This document shows, in pieces, positions 26,801 to 34,714 of a DNA stretch of 64,000 nt. Every line of letters begins with the position of its first letter. The first letter of the stretch is position 1. Source of the DNA: an uncultured Prevotella sp. Its GTDB lineage: Bacteria > Bacteroidota > Bacteroidia > Bacteroidales > Bacteroidaceae. The stretch is taken from the NCBI GenBank assembly GCA_934204655.1, contig CAKPZJ010000005.1:1-64000 (forward strand). The letters are read 5' to 3'. Position numbers and translations under genes: made by a program. The notes beneath the pieces are model-generated. The model saw only the letters and a list, made by a program, of their open reading frames with translations. It was not told where the DNA came from and searched no databases.

Positions 26801-26960
26801 CCATGGATATTATCAGAAACAAGGGGAACTACCATAACGTATGCCATGGATATTATCGGGAACATGGGGAACTACCATAACGTATGCCATGGATATTATC
26901 AGAAACATGAGGAGCTACCACAACGTATACCATGGATATTATCGGGAACATGGGGGAGCT
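26801..26960 (+). repeat. Tandem repeat, four copies of a 43-bp unit
   Basis: Units begin CCATGGATATTATC at 26801, 26844, 26887 and 26930, exactly 43 bp apart. Variation alternates: copies 1 and 3 have CAGAAAC, copies 2 and 4 have CGGGAAC. The last copy is truncated. No spacers separate units, so this is not CRISPR. Confidence 0.9.
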
Positions 26961-27013
26961 ATTATAAAGCACGGCTGATGACCGTCGCCGCGCCCATGCA
27001 CCGCCCCACAACA

Positions 27014-27057
27014 GCAGAAGCCATCGGTGCATATATCCTTGCACCGATGGCTTCTGC
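27014..27057. terminator. 18-bp perfect hairpin in the repeat-rich spacer
   Basis: Arms 27014-27031 and 27040-27057 are perfectly complementary with an 8-nt loop. It could terminate minus-strand transcription from the metallophosphoesterase gene ending at 27267, but it is 210 nt away and has no T run. Confidence 0.45.
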
Positions 27058-27266
27058 CTAAATGAGTTAGTAAGGAGCCATGCCTATTAGTATATCCACG
27101 GCCAGCCTTACGTCCTGCTACAAAGCCCCATTGGCAAAGAGGGTACTTCTTACAACAGATAGGGCGAGCACCTTGGGGAGACAGCGAACTGCCTCCTCGC
27201 TACTCCCATCCCCCTTAAAACCCTGGGAGCTTCTTTTTACTATTTTACTCTTTAGCTTTTTTACCC

Positions 27267-28442
27267 TTAAAAGCCGTCGTAGCTCTTATGAAACGATATC
27301 TTGGCGTTCAGTTCGATAATCTTTACGTCCAACTTGTTACCCTGTGTCTCGGCCGAGACGATAGCCTCGTTCGAGTTGACAAGAATGGGGAACTTCAGTT
27401 GGCTGTTGGGCTCCGTGTACTCGAACTTGTGCAGATGGGCACATATCATCAGATTGATGCCAGCCTCGTTTAGGATAGGCATAAACTTCTCGCGCACCTC
27501 TATATCACCATGCCAGGCTTCGGGGGTGTAGCGCGGGGGAATGTGGGCGACCACTACACGGAAGCGTGCACGCTTAAAGGCATCGGAGGCCACCACCTGG
27601 CGGAGCCACTGGGCCTGCTGGGTGCGGTAGTTGTCGTAGTCGGTAATGCCGGCATACTCCATATCGTTGTCGGGCTTGTCCTCGCCCGTGTCGAGACAGA
27701 TAAAGAAAACAGGGCCCTGCTCGACGGTAAAGTAGAGATGAGTATCGTTGGGGCGCACGTAGCGATGGAACCTGTCGGCCATCTGTCCGCGCGTCTCGTG
27801 GTTACCCCGCACGTAGTAGAGGGGCTTCTCGCCCGCAAACATGCTAACGGCCGTGTCCATGAAGCCGCCCCAGAACTTCTGCTCCTTGTCAAAGAGCGAG
27901 AGCATGTCGCCATTGAAGAACACGAGGTCCTTAGTCTTGTAGTCGGCACGGTTAAACAGCGTCTTCATGCGGTCGGCATGCTCGTGTATGTCGTTGACCA
28001 CAAGGAACGAGGTAGCCGCCTTACTCTTATCGAGCGTAGTAAAAGCCAGCGGAGCCTTGGTATAGACATCGGTAGCAGCCACATAGCCGTAGTTAACGTG
28101 CCACCCACGATGGCTGAGCACCTCCTGGGCATACACGCGATAACGATAGGTGGTGCCGGGCTTGAGTCCGCGCAGCGTAACGGCGTGGATGTTGTCGGTA
28201 CGCTTGATGCCTATCTGCGTGTCGTAGTAACGGGGCCGCTCCTGGGCGTAGAAGTTGGTGCCGTCATTGGGTGCCAGTTCTACCCAGGCCACCGACTGGC
28301 TGTCGGTAGTCCACACGATGGTAGCCTCGGTCTCGCTCACGCTCTGCAGGTAAGGCCCGTGCAGTATCTTGATGGCATATCCGCTTGCCGGAGCCACTGC
28401 CAGCACGAGTAAGAGTAAGAGTGTCTTGGTGATAGTTCTCAT
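27267..28442 (-). CDS. Secreted metallophosphoesterase, purple acid phosphatase-like
   Basis: 391 residues with a signal peptide (ends ASGYA, about 23). An N-terminal fibronectin-like domain (YLQSVSETEATIVWTTDSQS, GLKPGTTYRYRVYA) precedes a calcineurin-like phosphoesterase core: VVNDIHEH, FFNGDML, VRGNHETRG, VVVAHIPPRY and CAHLHKFEY supply the usual Asp, Asn and His metal ligands. Unlike the 958-residue relative at 13626-16502 it has no C-terminal Ig modules or sorting domain. It lies 99 nt downstream of the second GH92 gene on the same strand and is probably in its operon, suggesting phosphate removal from phosphorylated glycans, which is inference. Confidence 0.85.
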   Translation of the reverse strand: MRTITKTLLLLLVLAVAPASGYAIKILHGPYLQSVSETEATIVWTTDSQSVAWVELAPNDGTNFYAQERPRYYDTQIGIKRTDNIHAVTLRGLKPGTTYRYRVYAQEVLSHRGWHVNYGYVAATDVYTKAPLAFTTLDKSKAATSFLVVNDIHEHADRMKTLFNRADYKTKDLVFFNGDMLSLFDKEQKFWGGFMDTAVSMFAGEKPLYYVRGNHETRGQMADRFHRYVRPNDTHLYFTVEQGPVFFICLDTGEDKPDNDMEYAGITDYDNYRTQQAQWLRQVVASDAFKRARFRVVVAHIPPRYTPEAWHGDIEVREKFMPILNEAGINLMICAHLHKFEYTEPNSQLKFPILVNSNEAIVSAETQGNKLDVKIIELNAKISFHKSYDGF

Positions 28443-28541
28443 GATAAGTGTATTGATAAGTGTTATTAATAATATATGTATCTATTAGACACACCGCAAC
28501 CCGGGCGGTCGCTGGGGCAGCCCGGGCCACGATGTGTGTGA

Positions 28542-30836
28542 TTACTTGCGGCCCCTGCGCTCGCGGCTGAACGAGTAGGGGGCGTCGTCCTTAGCCGTTC
28601 CGCGACTATAGTTGGGCTTGTCGCCGAGTATGTAGTCTATCTGGGCACCCTGAAGCAGGGTACTGTGGTCTACGTAGTTGTGCGTGTAAGGCTTGCCGTT
28701 GACGAGCATCTGCTGGATGTAAGGCGCGTTGTCACCATTGCCCTTGGTGCGGATGCTTACAGAGCGGCCGTTCTCAAGGTGGAGCGTCACCTGGTCAAAG
28801 TAAGGCGTGCCGAGCACGTACTGGTTGCTGGCGGGACAGACGGGGTAGAAGCCCAGGGCCGAGAAGACATACCAGGCAGAAGTCTGGCCATTGTCCTCGT
28901 CGCCGCAGTAGCCGTCGGGGTTAGGAGTATAGAAGCGGTCCATTACCTGGCGTATGCGCAGCTGTGCTTTCCAGGGCTGGCCAGAGTAGTTGTACAGGTA
29001 CAGCATGTGCTGGATGGGCTGGTTGCCGTGGGCGTAGTTGCCCATGTTCATTATCTGCATCTCGCGTATCTCGTGGATGACGCCGCCATAGTAACTATCG
29101 TCGAAGATGGGTGGGAGGATGAACACGGAGTCCATCATCTGGTTGAAGGAGTCGTTGCCACCCATCAGGTCGATAAGTCCCTGCGGGTCGTGGAACACAC
29201 TCCAGGTGTAGTGCCAGCTATTGCCCTCGGTAAAGGCGTCGCCCCACTTCAGGGGATTAAAAGGGCTCTGGAACTTGCCGTTCTGCAACCGGCCGCGCAT
29301 GAGGCGGGTCTCGGGGTCGAACACATTACGGTAGTTCATGGCGCGGCGGGCAAAGACGCGCAGTTCTTTCTCGGGCTTGCCCAGTGCCTTGCCCAGCTGG
29401 TAGATACACCAGTCGTCGTAGGCATACTCCAAGGTGCGGGCCACGTTCTCATTAATCTTCACGTCGTAAGGTACGTAGCCCAACTTGTTGTAATACTCGT
29501 AGCCCAGACGGCCGGTAGACTTAACACGGGGATGAACAGCCTGGGTACCGTGTACCACAGCCTGCCAGAGGGTCTCAGCGTCGTCGGTGCGCACACCCTT
29601 GACGAAGGCATCGGCCACGACAGAGGCCGAGTTGTTGCCTACCATACAGCCGCGATGGCCGGGCGAGGCCCACTCAGGCAGGAAACCGCTCTCGCGATAC
29701 GTATTGGCCAAGCCCTGCTGGATGCGCTGGTTGACGGAGGGGTAAACCAGGTTGAGGAGAGGGAAGAGGCTGCGGAAAGTGTCCCAGAAACCGGTGTCGG
29801 TGTACATGTAGCCGGGCAGGACACTGCCATTGTAAGGGCTGTAGTGCATGGGCTTGCCGTCGACCATCTCATAAAAGGCGCGGGGGAAGAGGACAGAGCG
29901 GTACAGACAGCTATAGAAAGTACGCAGATGGTCCAGGTTGTCGTCGCGGACCTCTATGCGGCCCAGCACCTCGTTCCAGCGCTGGCGGCCAGCGTCGCGT
30001 ACCTGCTCTAAGCTGCGGTCGCCCACCTCGCGCAGGTTGACCTCGGCCTGCTCGGCACTGATAAACGACGAGGCGACACGGGCGTTGACCACCTCGCCAC
30101 GGCGGGTGGCAAAACCGATGATGGCCCCAGCGTGGTCGTTGGCCGTTTCGAGCACGCCACGGCTGATGGCGTCCTTGTTGACCGTGGCCGTATAGGTAAA
30201 CGGCTTGTCAAAGACGATGACGAAGTAGTTGCGGAAGTTGCTGGGCACACCGCCATGGTTGAAGGTGGTGTAACCTATTATCTTGCGTTCGCCGGGGATA
30301 ACCTTGACATACGAACCATGATGATAGGCATCGACCACCACAAAGGCCGAGTCGGTCTCGGGGAAGGTAAAGCGGAACGCGGCCGCGCGCTCAGTGGGCG
30401 CTATCTCCGTAACCACGTCATAGTCGGCCAGGTAAGCCCTATAGTAATATGGGGTGGCCGTCTCGGCCTTGTGCGAGAACCAGCTGGCGCGCTTGTTCTC
30501 ATCCCATACGGGTCGCCCTGTCTCTGGCAAGATGGAGAAAACACCGTAATCGTTAATCCAGGGACTGGGTTGGTGGGTCTGCTTGAAACCGCGAATCTTG
30601 TCGGCAGCGTAGGTGTAAGTCCACCCATCACCGTTCTTACCTGTCTGAGGTACCCAGAAATTCATACCCCACGGCAGGGCGATGGCCGGGTAGGTGTTGC
30701 CGGTCGAAAGGGAGTACTTGGACTCGGTACCGACCAGCGTACTCACGTAGTCGACCGGCCCGGTGACATGGGCCGAGCCTACGGCCGACACCGCCAGCGC
30801 AAAGAGCGTGGCGCAAAGGGTTTTCAGTCTGTTCAT
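28542..30836 (-). CDS. GH92 family exo-alpha-mannosidase, second copy
   Basis: 764 residues with a signal peptide (ends VGSAH, about 23). It has the GH92 start VDYVSTLVGTES, a beta-sandwich domain, and the catalytic barrel with EGNSWHYTWSVFHDPQGL (proposed general acid Glu) and GDEDNGQTSAWYVFSALGFY near residue 640. It is clearly a different subtype from the GH92 at 17068: motifs differ (GDEDNGQTSAW against GNEDCGTMSAW) and the substrate-facing N-terminal loops are unlike. The two may cleave different mannosidic linkages. First gene of a probable two-gene operon with the metallophosphoesterase. Confidence 0.92.
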   Translation of the reverse strand: MNRLKTLCATLFALAVSAVGSAHVTGPVDYVSTLVGTESKYSLSTGNTYPAIALPWGMNFWVPQTGKNGDGWTYTYAADKIRGFKQTHQPSPWINDYGVFSILPETGRPVWDENKRASWFSHKAETATPYYYRAYLADYDVVTEIAPTERAAAFRFTFPETDSAFVVVDAYHHGSYVKVIPGERKIIGYTTFNHGGVPSNFRNYFVIVFDKPFTYTATVNKDAISRGVLETANDHAGAIIGFATRRGEVVNARVASSFISAEQAEVNLREVGDRSLEQVRDAGRQRWNEVLGRIEVRDDNLDHLRTFYSCLYRSVLFPRAFYEMVDGKPMHYSPYNGSVLPGYMYTDTGFWDTFRSLFPLLNLVYPSVNQRIQQGLANTYRESGFLPEWASPGHRGCMVGNNSASVVADAFVKGVRTDDAETLWQAVVHGTQAVHPRVKSTGRLGYEYYNKLGYVPYDVKINENVARTLEYAYDDWCIYQLGKALGKPEKELRVFARRAMNYRNVFDPETRLMRGRLQNGKFQSPFNPLKWGDAFTEGNSWHYTWSVFHDPQGLIDLMGGNDSFNQMMDSVFILPPIFDDSYYGGVIHEIREMQIMNMGNYAHGNQPIQHMLYLYNYSGQPWKAQLRIRQVMDRFYTPNPDGYCGDEDNGQTSAWYVFSALGFYPVCPASNQYVLGTPYFDQVTLHLENGRSVSIRTKGNGDNAPYIQQMLVNGKPYTHNYVDHSTLLQGAQIDYILGDKPNYSRGTAKDDAPYSFSRERRGRK

Positions 30837-30966
30837 CTTTGATTTATTTTTACTTCAGATTGTATTTGTTTCGTAAATTATGGTTGCCCTGACTAGGGCA
30901 GTAACCACGGCCCCTCCTCCAGGGGTCGCTATGCCGGCGGAGCCATCTCCTACAAAGGCCGTGCTA

Positions 30967-31000
30967 ACCGAGGGCCATGAGCTTGCCTTGGCGGCCGATA
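30967..31000 (+). repeat. C-family element, partial copy
   Basis: Retains ACCGAGGGCCATGAGCTTGC and a shortened GGCCGATA half. Confidence 0.55.
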
Positions 31001-31015
31001 CAACGCTACTTTTTG

Positions 31016-31023
31016 CAAAGTTA
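31016..31023 (-). promoter_or_regulatory. Candidate -7 box for the GH92-metallophosphoesterase operon
   Basis: Minus strand TAACTTTG followed by C; predicted 5' leader of about 170 nt. Confidence 0.5.
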
Positions 31024-31141
31024 GTAATAAAGGTACAAGCAAGCCGCGATTATCTGTGAATAAAACTTAAATAACCGCCCCGTCGCCGCCCACCGTCAAA
31101 AATAAGGCCGACAGGGCCACTGCTCATACATGTATTATTGC

Positions 31142-31149
31142 TATATTTG
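31142..31149 (+). promoter_or_regulatory. Candidate -7 box for the EamA transporter gene
   Basis: TATATTTG followed by C, 65 nt before the ATG at 31215. Confidence 0.5.
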
Positions 31150-31214
31150 CAGCCACCCAGCCCTGCGTCCCCACCATGACGGCCACACCCAGGGCCACAT
31201 CTATATATAGTACA

Positions 31215-32165
31215 ATGAGCAAGACTACTACAGGATACATCTTAGCGGCCATAGCCGCAGCCAGCTATGGCACCAACCCGCTGTTCGCCCTGCCGCTATA
31301 CAGCGCCGGCATGAACCCCGACTCGGTTCTCTTCTTCAGATACCTTACGGCCCTGCCGCTGGTAGCCGCGATGCTGATAGCCAGGGGGCGCGGCTTCGGG
31401 CTCAGAGCCAACCAGGTGTTGCCCCTCATGGGCATGGGCGTGGTGATGGCCGTATCGTCGCTCACGCTCTTTGAGAGCTACAACCACATGGCAGCCGGCA
31501 TAGCCTCGACGCTGCTCTTCGTGTACCCCATCATGGTGGCCGTCATCATGGCCATAGGCTTTGGCGAGCGCCTGCAGGCCCAGACCATAGGGTGTATCGT
31601 GATGGCACTGGCAGGCATAGCCCTGCTCTACCGCGGAGGCGACGGGGCCACGCTCAGCCTTACGGGCACCGTCCTGGTTGTGGTCTCGGCGCTGAGCTAC
31701 GCCATCTACATCGTCGGGGCCAACCGCCCGAGGCTCAGCGCTATACCCACGCTCAAGGTAACGTTCTACGTGCTGCTCTTCGGCGTATTCGTCTTCGGCG
31801 CGCGGTTTGTGGCGGGCCAGCCCCTCACCACCCCCGCCATCGGCCAGTGGTACCTGTGGGCCAACGTGATAGCCCTGGCCGTATTCCCCACGGCCATTTC
31901 CTTTCTGTGTACCACCGCCGCCATCCAGCGCATAGGCTCTACGCCCACTGCCATACTCGGTGCCCTGGAGCCGGCTACGGCTATCTTCTTCGGCATCACC
32001 GTCTTCGGCGAGACGCTTACCCTGCGCGACTCCATCGGGCTGGTGCTCATCATCACGGCCGTTACCTTGGTGGTGGCGGGTAGCAAGACGGCTCCCTACC
32101 TCATGCGCCTGCGCCGTATGTTTCCCCGCCTGCTGCACCGCCACGGCTCCCACCGGCAAGGCTAA
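31215..32165 (+). CDS. DMT superfamily EamA-type transporter
   Basis: 316 residues from ATG 31215; an upstream in-frame ATG at 31176 adds a non-hydrophobic leader and is less likely. Ten hydrophobic segments form two EamA repeats: the first ends about VMALAGIALLYRGG, the second contains ILGALEPATAIFFGITVFGE, the conserved EamA motif. Members export amino acids or other metabolites; the substrate cannot be read from the sequence. Confidence 0.85.
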   Translation: MSKTTTGYILAAIAAASYGTNPLFALPLYSAGMNPDSVLFFRYLTALPLVAAMLIARGRGFGLRANQVLPLMGMGVVMAVSSLTLFESYNHMAAGIASTLLFVYPIMVAVIMAIGFGERLQAQTIGCIVMALAGIALLYRGGDGATLSLTGTVLVVVSALSYAIYIVGANRPRLSAIPTLKVTFYVLLFGVFVFGARFVAGQPLTTPAIGQWYLWANVIALAVFPTAISFLCTTAAIQRIGSTPTAILGALEPATAIFFGITVFGETLTLRDSIGLVLIITAVTLVVAGSKTAPYLMRLRRMFPRLLHRHGSHRQG

Positions 32166-32177
32166 CGCCGGAGCGGC

Positions 32178-32205
32178 GGGCAAATTTACTCCTGAAAATT
32201 TGCCC
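32178..32205. terminator. Hairpin after the transporter, overlapping the serB promoter
   Basis: A 9-bp stem GGGCAAATT/AATTTGCCC with a 10-nt loop. The right arm also contains the TTTG that could be the -33 box of serB. Confidence 0.5.
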
Positions 32206-32230
32206 ACCTATCTAAAAAAACTTAATTTTG
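32199..32230 (+). promoter_or_regulatory. serB promoter with -33 and -7 boxes
   Basis: TTTG at 32199-32202 and TAATTTTG at 32223-32230, spaced by 20 nt, which is ideal for the Bacteroidetes primary sigma factor. Confidence 0.65.
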
Positions 32231-32309
32231 CAGAATAGACAGACCGCCGTGGCTCCCGCCATCAGGGCGATGGCCCCGGCGTAAACACACACAATGAAAA
32301 ATAGACTAC

Positions 32310-33554
32310 ATGGAGCAACCAACAAGTAAATGTGAACAGATACTGGTGAGTATAACCGGACAGGACCGCCCGGGACTCACTGCGTCGGTCATGGAGATAC
32401 TGGCACGCCACAACGCACAGATACTGGACATAGGCCAGGCCGACATACACGCCACGCTGTCGCTCGGCATACTGATAAGGATAGACGAGCGCCAGTCCGG
32501 GCAGGTCATGAAGGAACTGCTGTTCAAGGCTACCGAGCTACAGGTACAGATAGGCTTCACCCCCATCAGCGACAGCGAGTACGAAGCCTGGGTAGACAAA
32601 CAGGGAAAGAACCGCTACATACTGACGCTCATCGGCCGCTCGCTCACGGCCGAGCAGATAGCTGCCGCAGCCAAGATTATCACCTCGCAGGGCCTCAACA
32701 TAGACTCCATACTGCGCCTGACGGGTAGGCAGAGCATCGTCAAGACCAACCGTAACGTCAGGGCGTGCATAGAGTTCTCCCTGAGAGGCACGCCCAAGTC
32801 TCAGGAGACGCTGCAGGGCGACCTGATGCGTATGTCGGCCGCCATGGGCATCGACTTCTCGTTCCAGAAAGACAACATGTACCGCCGCATGCGCAGGCTG
32901 ATATGCTTTGATATGGACTCGACCCTCATTCAGACCGAGTGTATAGACGAGTTGGCCGACCGAGCCGGCGTGGGCGAGCAGGTGAGGGCCATTACAGAGA
33001 GCGCGATGCGCGGGGAGATAGATTTCAAGGAGAGTTTTACCCGGCGAGTGGCTCTGCTCAAAGGGCTCGATGCCAGCGTGATGCAGGAGATAGCCGAGAA
33101 CATGCCCATCACCGAGGGGGCCGACCGACTGATGAAGGTTCTGAAGAAGTGTGGCTACAAGATAGCCATCCTGAGTGGTGGTTTCACTTACTTCGGCGAG
33201 TACCTGCAGCGCCGTTACGGCATAGACTACGTGTATGCCAACGAACTGGAGATAGACGAGGACGGCAAACTGACGGGCCACTACCTGGGCGAGATAGTTG
33301 ACGGTCACCGCAAGGCTGAACTGCTGCGGCTGATAGCCCAGGTAGAGAAGGTAAACTTAGCGCAGACCATCGCCGTGGGCGACGGAGCCAACGACCTGCC
33401 CATGCTGAGCGAGGCTGGACTGGGCATAGCCTTCCACGCCAAGCCACGCGTGGTGGCCAGCGCAGAGCAGAGCATCAACACCATCGGGCTGGACGGTGTG
33501 CTCTACTTCTTAGGCTTCAAGGACAGTTACTTAGAGGATCAGGGGCGCTTCTAA
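32310..33554 (+). CDS. serB: Phosphoserine phosphatase SerB with N-terminal ACT region
   Basis: 414 residues. It makes serine by hydrolysing O-phospho-L-serine. Residues ~8-180 contain ACT-type regulatory sequence (VSITGQDRPGLTASVMEI; a second segment from YILTLIGRSLTAEQI). The HAD phosphatase domain follows: motif I DMDSTLIQTECIDEL near residue 203, motif II in ILSGGFTYFGE, and motif III/IV GDGANDLPMLSEAGLGIAF near residue 356. The length (longer than the ~320 of E. coli SerB) is usual for Bacteroidales enzymes with two ACT units. Convergent with buk, separated by a long hairpin. Confidence 0.93.
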   Translation: MEQPTSKCEQILVSITGQDRPGLTASVMEILARHNAQILDIGQADIHATLSLGILIRIDERQSGQVMKELLFKATELQVQIGFTPISDSEYEAWVDKQGKNRYILTLIGRSLTAEQIAAAAKIITSQGLNIDSILRLTGRQSIVKTNRNVRACIEFSLRGTPKSQETLQGDLMRMSAAMGIDFSFQKDNMYRRMRRLICFDMDSTLIQTECIDELADRAGVGEQVRAITESAMRGEIDFKESFTRRVALLKGLDASVMQEIAENMPITEGADRLMKVLKKCGYKIAILSGGFTYFGEYLQRRYGIDYVYANELEIDEDGKLTGHYLGEIVDGHRKAELLRLIAQVEKVNLAQTIAVGDGANDLPMLSEAGLGIAFHAKPRVVASAEQSINTIGLDGVLYFLGFKDSYLEDQGRF

Positions 33555-33569
33555 AACCCCCACCCCACC

Positions 33570-33632
33570 CTACGCAGCAAGCCCTGCAAGGCACTACTCG
33601 CTATGAGTAGCCTTGCAGGGCTTGCTGCGTAG
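33570..33632. terminator. Long perfect hairpin between convergent serB and buk
   Basis: A 22-bp perfect stem continues after a 2-nt bulge as 6 more pairs closing a 5-nt loop (GCTAT). There is no T run, but its place between two stop codons suggests bidirectional termination. Confidence 0.8.
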
Positions 33633-33650
33633 TGGGCCCTGATGGCCAGC

Positions 33651-34712
33651 CTATACGTACTGGCGTACTTCGCGACGGCCGCGCAGCACTTCCAGGGCGT
33701 TGAGGGCCAGGGCCTGCATCTCGTCCTCACCGGGGTAACAGTAGGTGGGTGCTAAGAAACTAATGCGGTCGCGCAGACGGGTGATGATGTACTCAGAGCG
33801 GGCCAGTCCGCCAGTAAGCAGGATGGCATCGATATGTCCGCAGAGTACAGCGCCCTCGGCGGTAATGTTCTTGGCCACATGGTATATCATGGCATCGACC
33901 ACCAGGCGGGCATGCTCGTCGCCAGCGGCTATGCGAGCCTCTATCTCCTTCATGTCGTTGGTACCCAAATGGGCTATAAGGCCCGCCTGTCCGGCCACAC
34001 GCTTCAGCAACTCCTTCTCGGTGTACTTACCGCTGAAGCAGAGCCGTATCAGGTCGGCTGCAGGCAGCGACCCGGCGCGCTCGGGCGAGAAAGGGCCCTC
34101 GCCGTCGAGTGCGTTGTTGGCATCGACAGCACGGCCATGGTCGTGGGCAGCCACCGAGATGCCGCCGCCCATGTGACAGATGATAAGGTTGAGGTCTTCG
34201 TACCTACGGCCTATCTCATTGGCAAAGCGGCGGGCTATGGCGCGCTGGTTAAGGGCGTGCCAGATACAGATACGGTTCATCAGGGGTGAGCCGCTGATGC
34301 GGGCCAGGGGCGAGAGTTCGTCTACCACACCGGGGTCAGCGATAAAGGCGCGGCAGTGAGGTATCATACGGGCTATCTCGTAAGCCATGATGCAGCCCAA
34401 GTCGCAGGGGTGCTTGTGAATGGCGTTGCGCGTGTCGTCGAGCATCTGCTGGTTAATCTCGTAGACACCTCCCTGGACGGGCTTGGCCAGTCCGCCGCGG
34501 CCGATGACGGCCTCAAAGGGATAGTTGATGTCCATACGGCGCAGTTCGTCGAGCACTAATTCCTTGCGGAAGTCGTACTGATCGGTAACCTCGTCAAAAC
34601 GGCTCAGCTCGCTGACCGTATGGCGTATGGTGCGCAACATGACGGGCGTAGCGTCCTCGTACACGGCTATCTTGGTCGATGTAGAGCCTGGGTTGATAAC
34701 TAATATGTGCAT
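33651..34712 (-). CDS. buk: Butyrate kinase
   Basis: 353 residues of the acetokinase/ASKHA family. It makes ATP and the free acid from butyryl- or branched-chain acyl-phosphate. The N-terminal phosphate-binding loop is INPGSTSTKI, the family signature IICHMGGGISVAAHDHGRAVDA is near residues 180-200, and GEGPFSPERAGSLP follows; adenosine-motif GHIDAILLTGGLARS is near residue 295. It lies 2 nt downstream of ptb on the same strand, the classical ptb-buk arrangement, and both are expected in the cytoplasm. Members also act on isobutyrate and isovalerate, so the true product here could be branched-chain fatty acids. Confidence 0.92.
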   Translation of the reverse strand: MHILVINPGSTSTKIAVYEDATPVMLRTIRHTVSELSRFDEVTDQYDFRKELVLDELRRMDINYPFEAVIGRGGLAKPVQGGVYEINQQMLDDTRNAIHKHPCDLGCIMAYEIARMIPHCRAFIADPGVVDELSPLARISGSPLMNRICIWHALNQRAIARRFANEIGRRYEDLNLIICHMGGGISVAAHDHGRAVDANNALDGEGPFSPERAGSLPAADLIRLCFSGKYTEKELLKRVAGQAGLIAHLGTNDMKEIEARIAAGDEHARLVVDAMIYHVAKNITAEGAVLCGHIDAILLTGGLARSEYIITRLRDRISFLAPTYCYPGEDEMQALALNALEVLRGRREVRQYV

Positions 34713-34714
34713 AA

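Larger units (their letters stand above)
25970..27266. other. 1.3-kb non-coding repeat cluster
   Basis: No gene-like frame is seen. The interval packs an E-type inverted repeat (26013-26199), an A element (26208-26303), a C element (26401-26453), B elements (26464-26535 and 26696-26783), another C element (26641-26684), a 4 x 43 bp tandem array (26801-26960) and an 18-bp hairpin (27014-27057). Confidence 0.8.
30837..31214. other. Divergent spacer upstream of GH92 and the EamA transporter
   Basis: Holds a partial C-family element (30967-31000), a minus-strand -7 box (31016-31023) and a plus-strand -7 box (31142-31149). No gene is seen. Confidence 0.65.

Noticed and set aside
26801..26960. Possible CRISPR array (regular 43-bp period)
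   Set aside because: The units are adjacent with no unique spacers and there are no cas genes; it is a simple tandem repeat.
28665..30011. 448-codon open frame opposite the second GH92 gene
   Set aside because: Same reason: low-complexity Val-rich translation, sense strand has a clear GH92 family protein.
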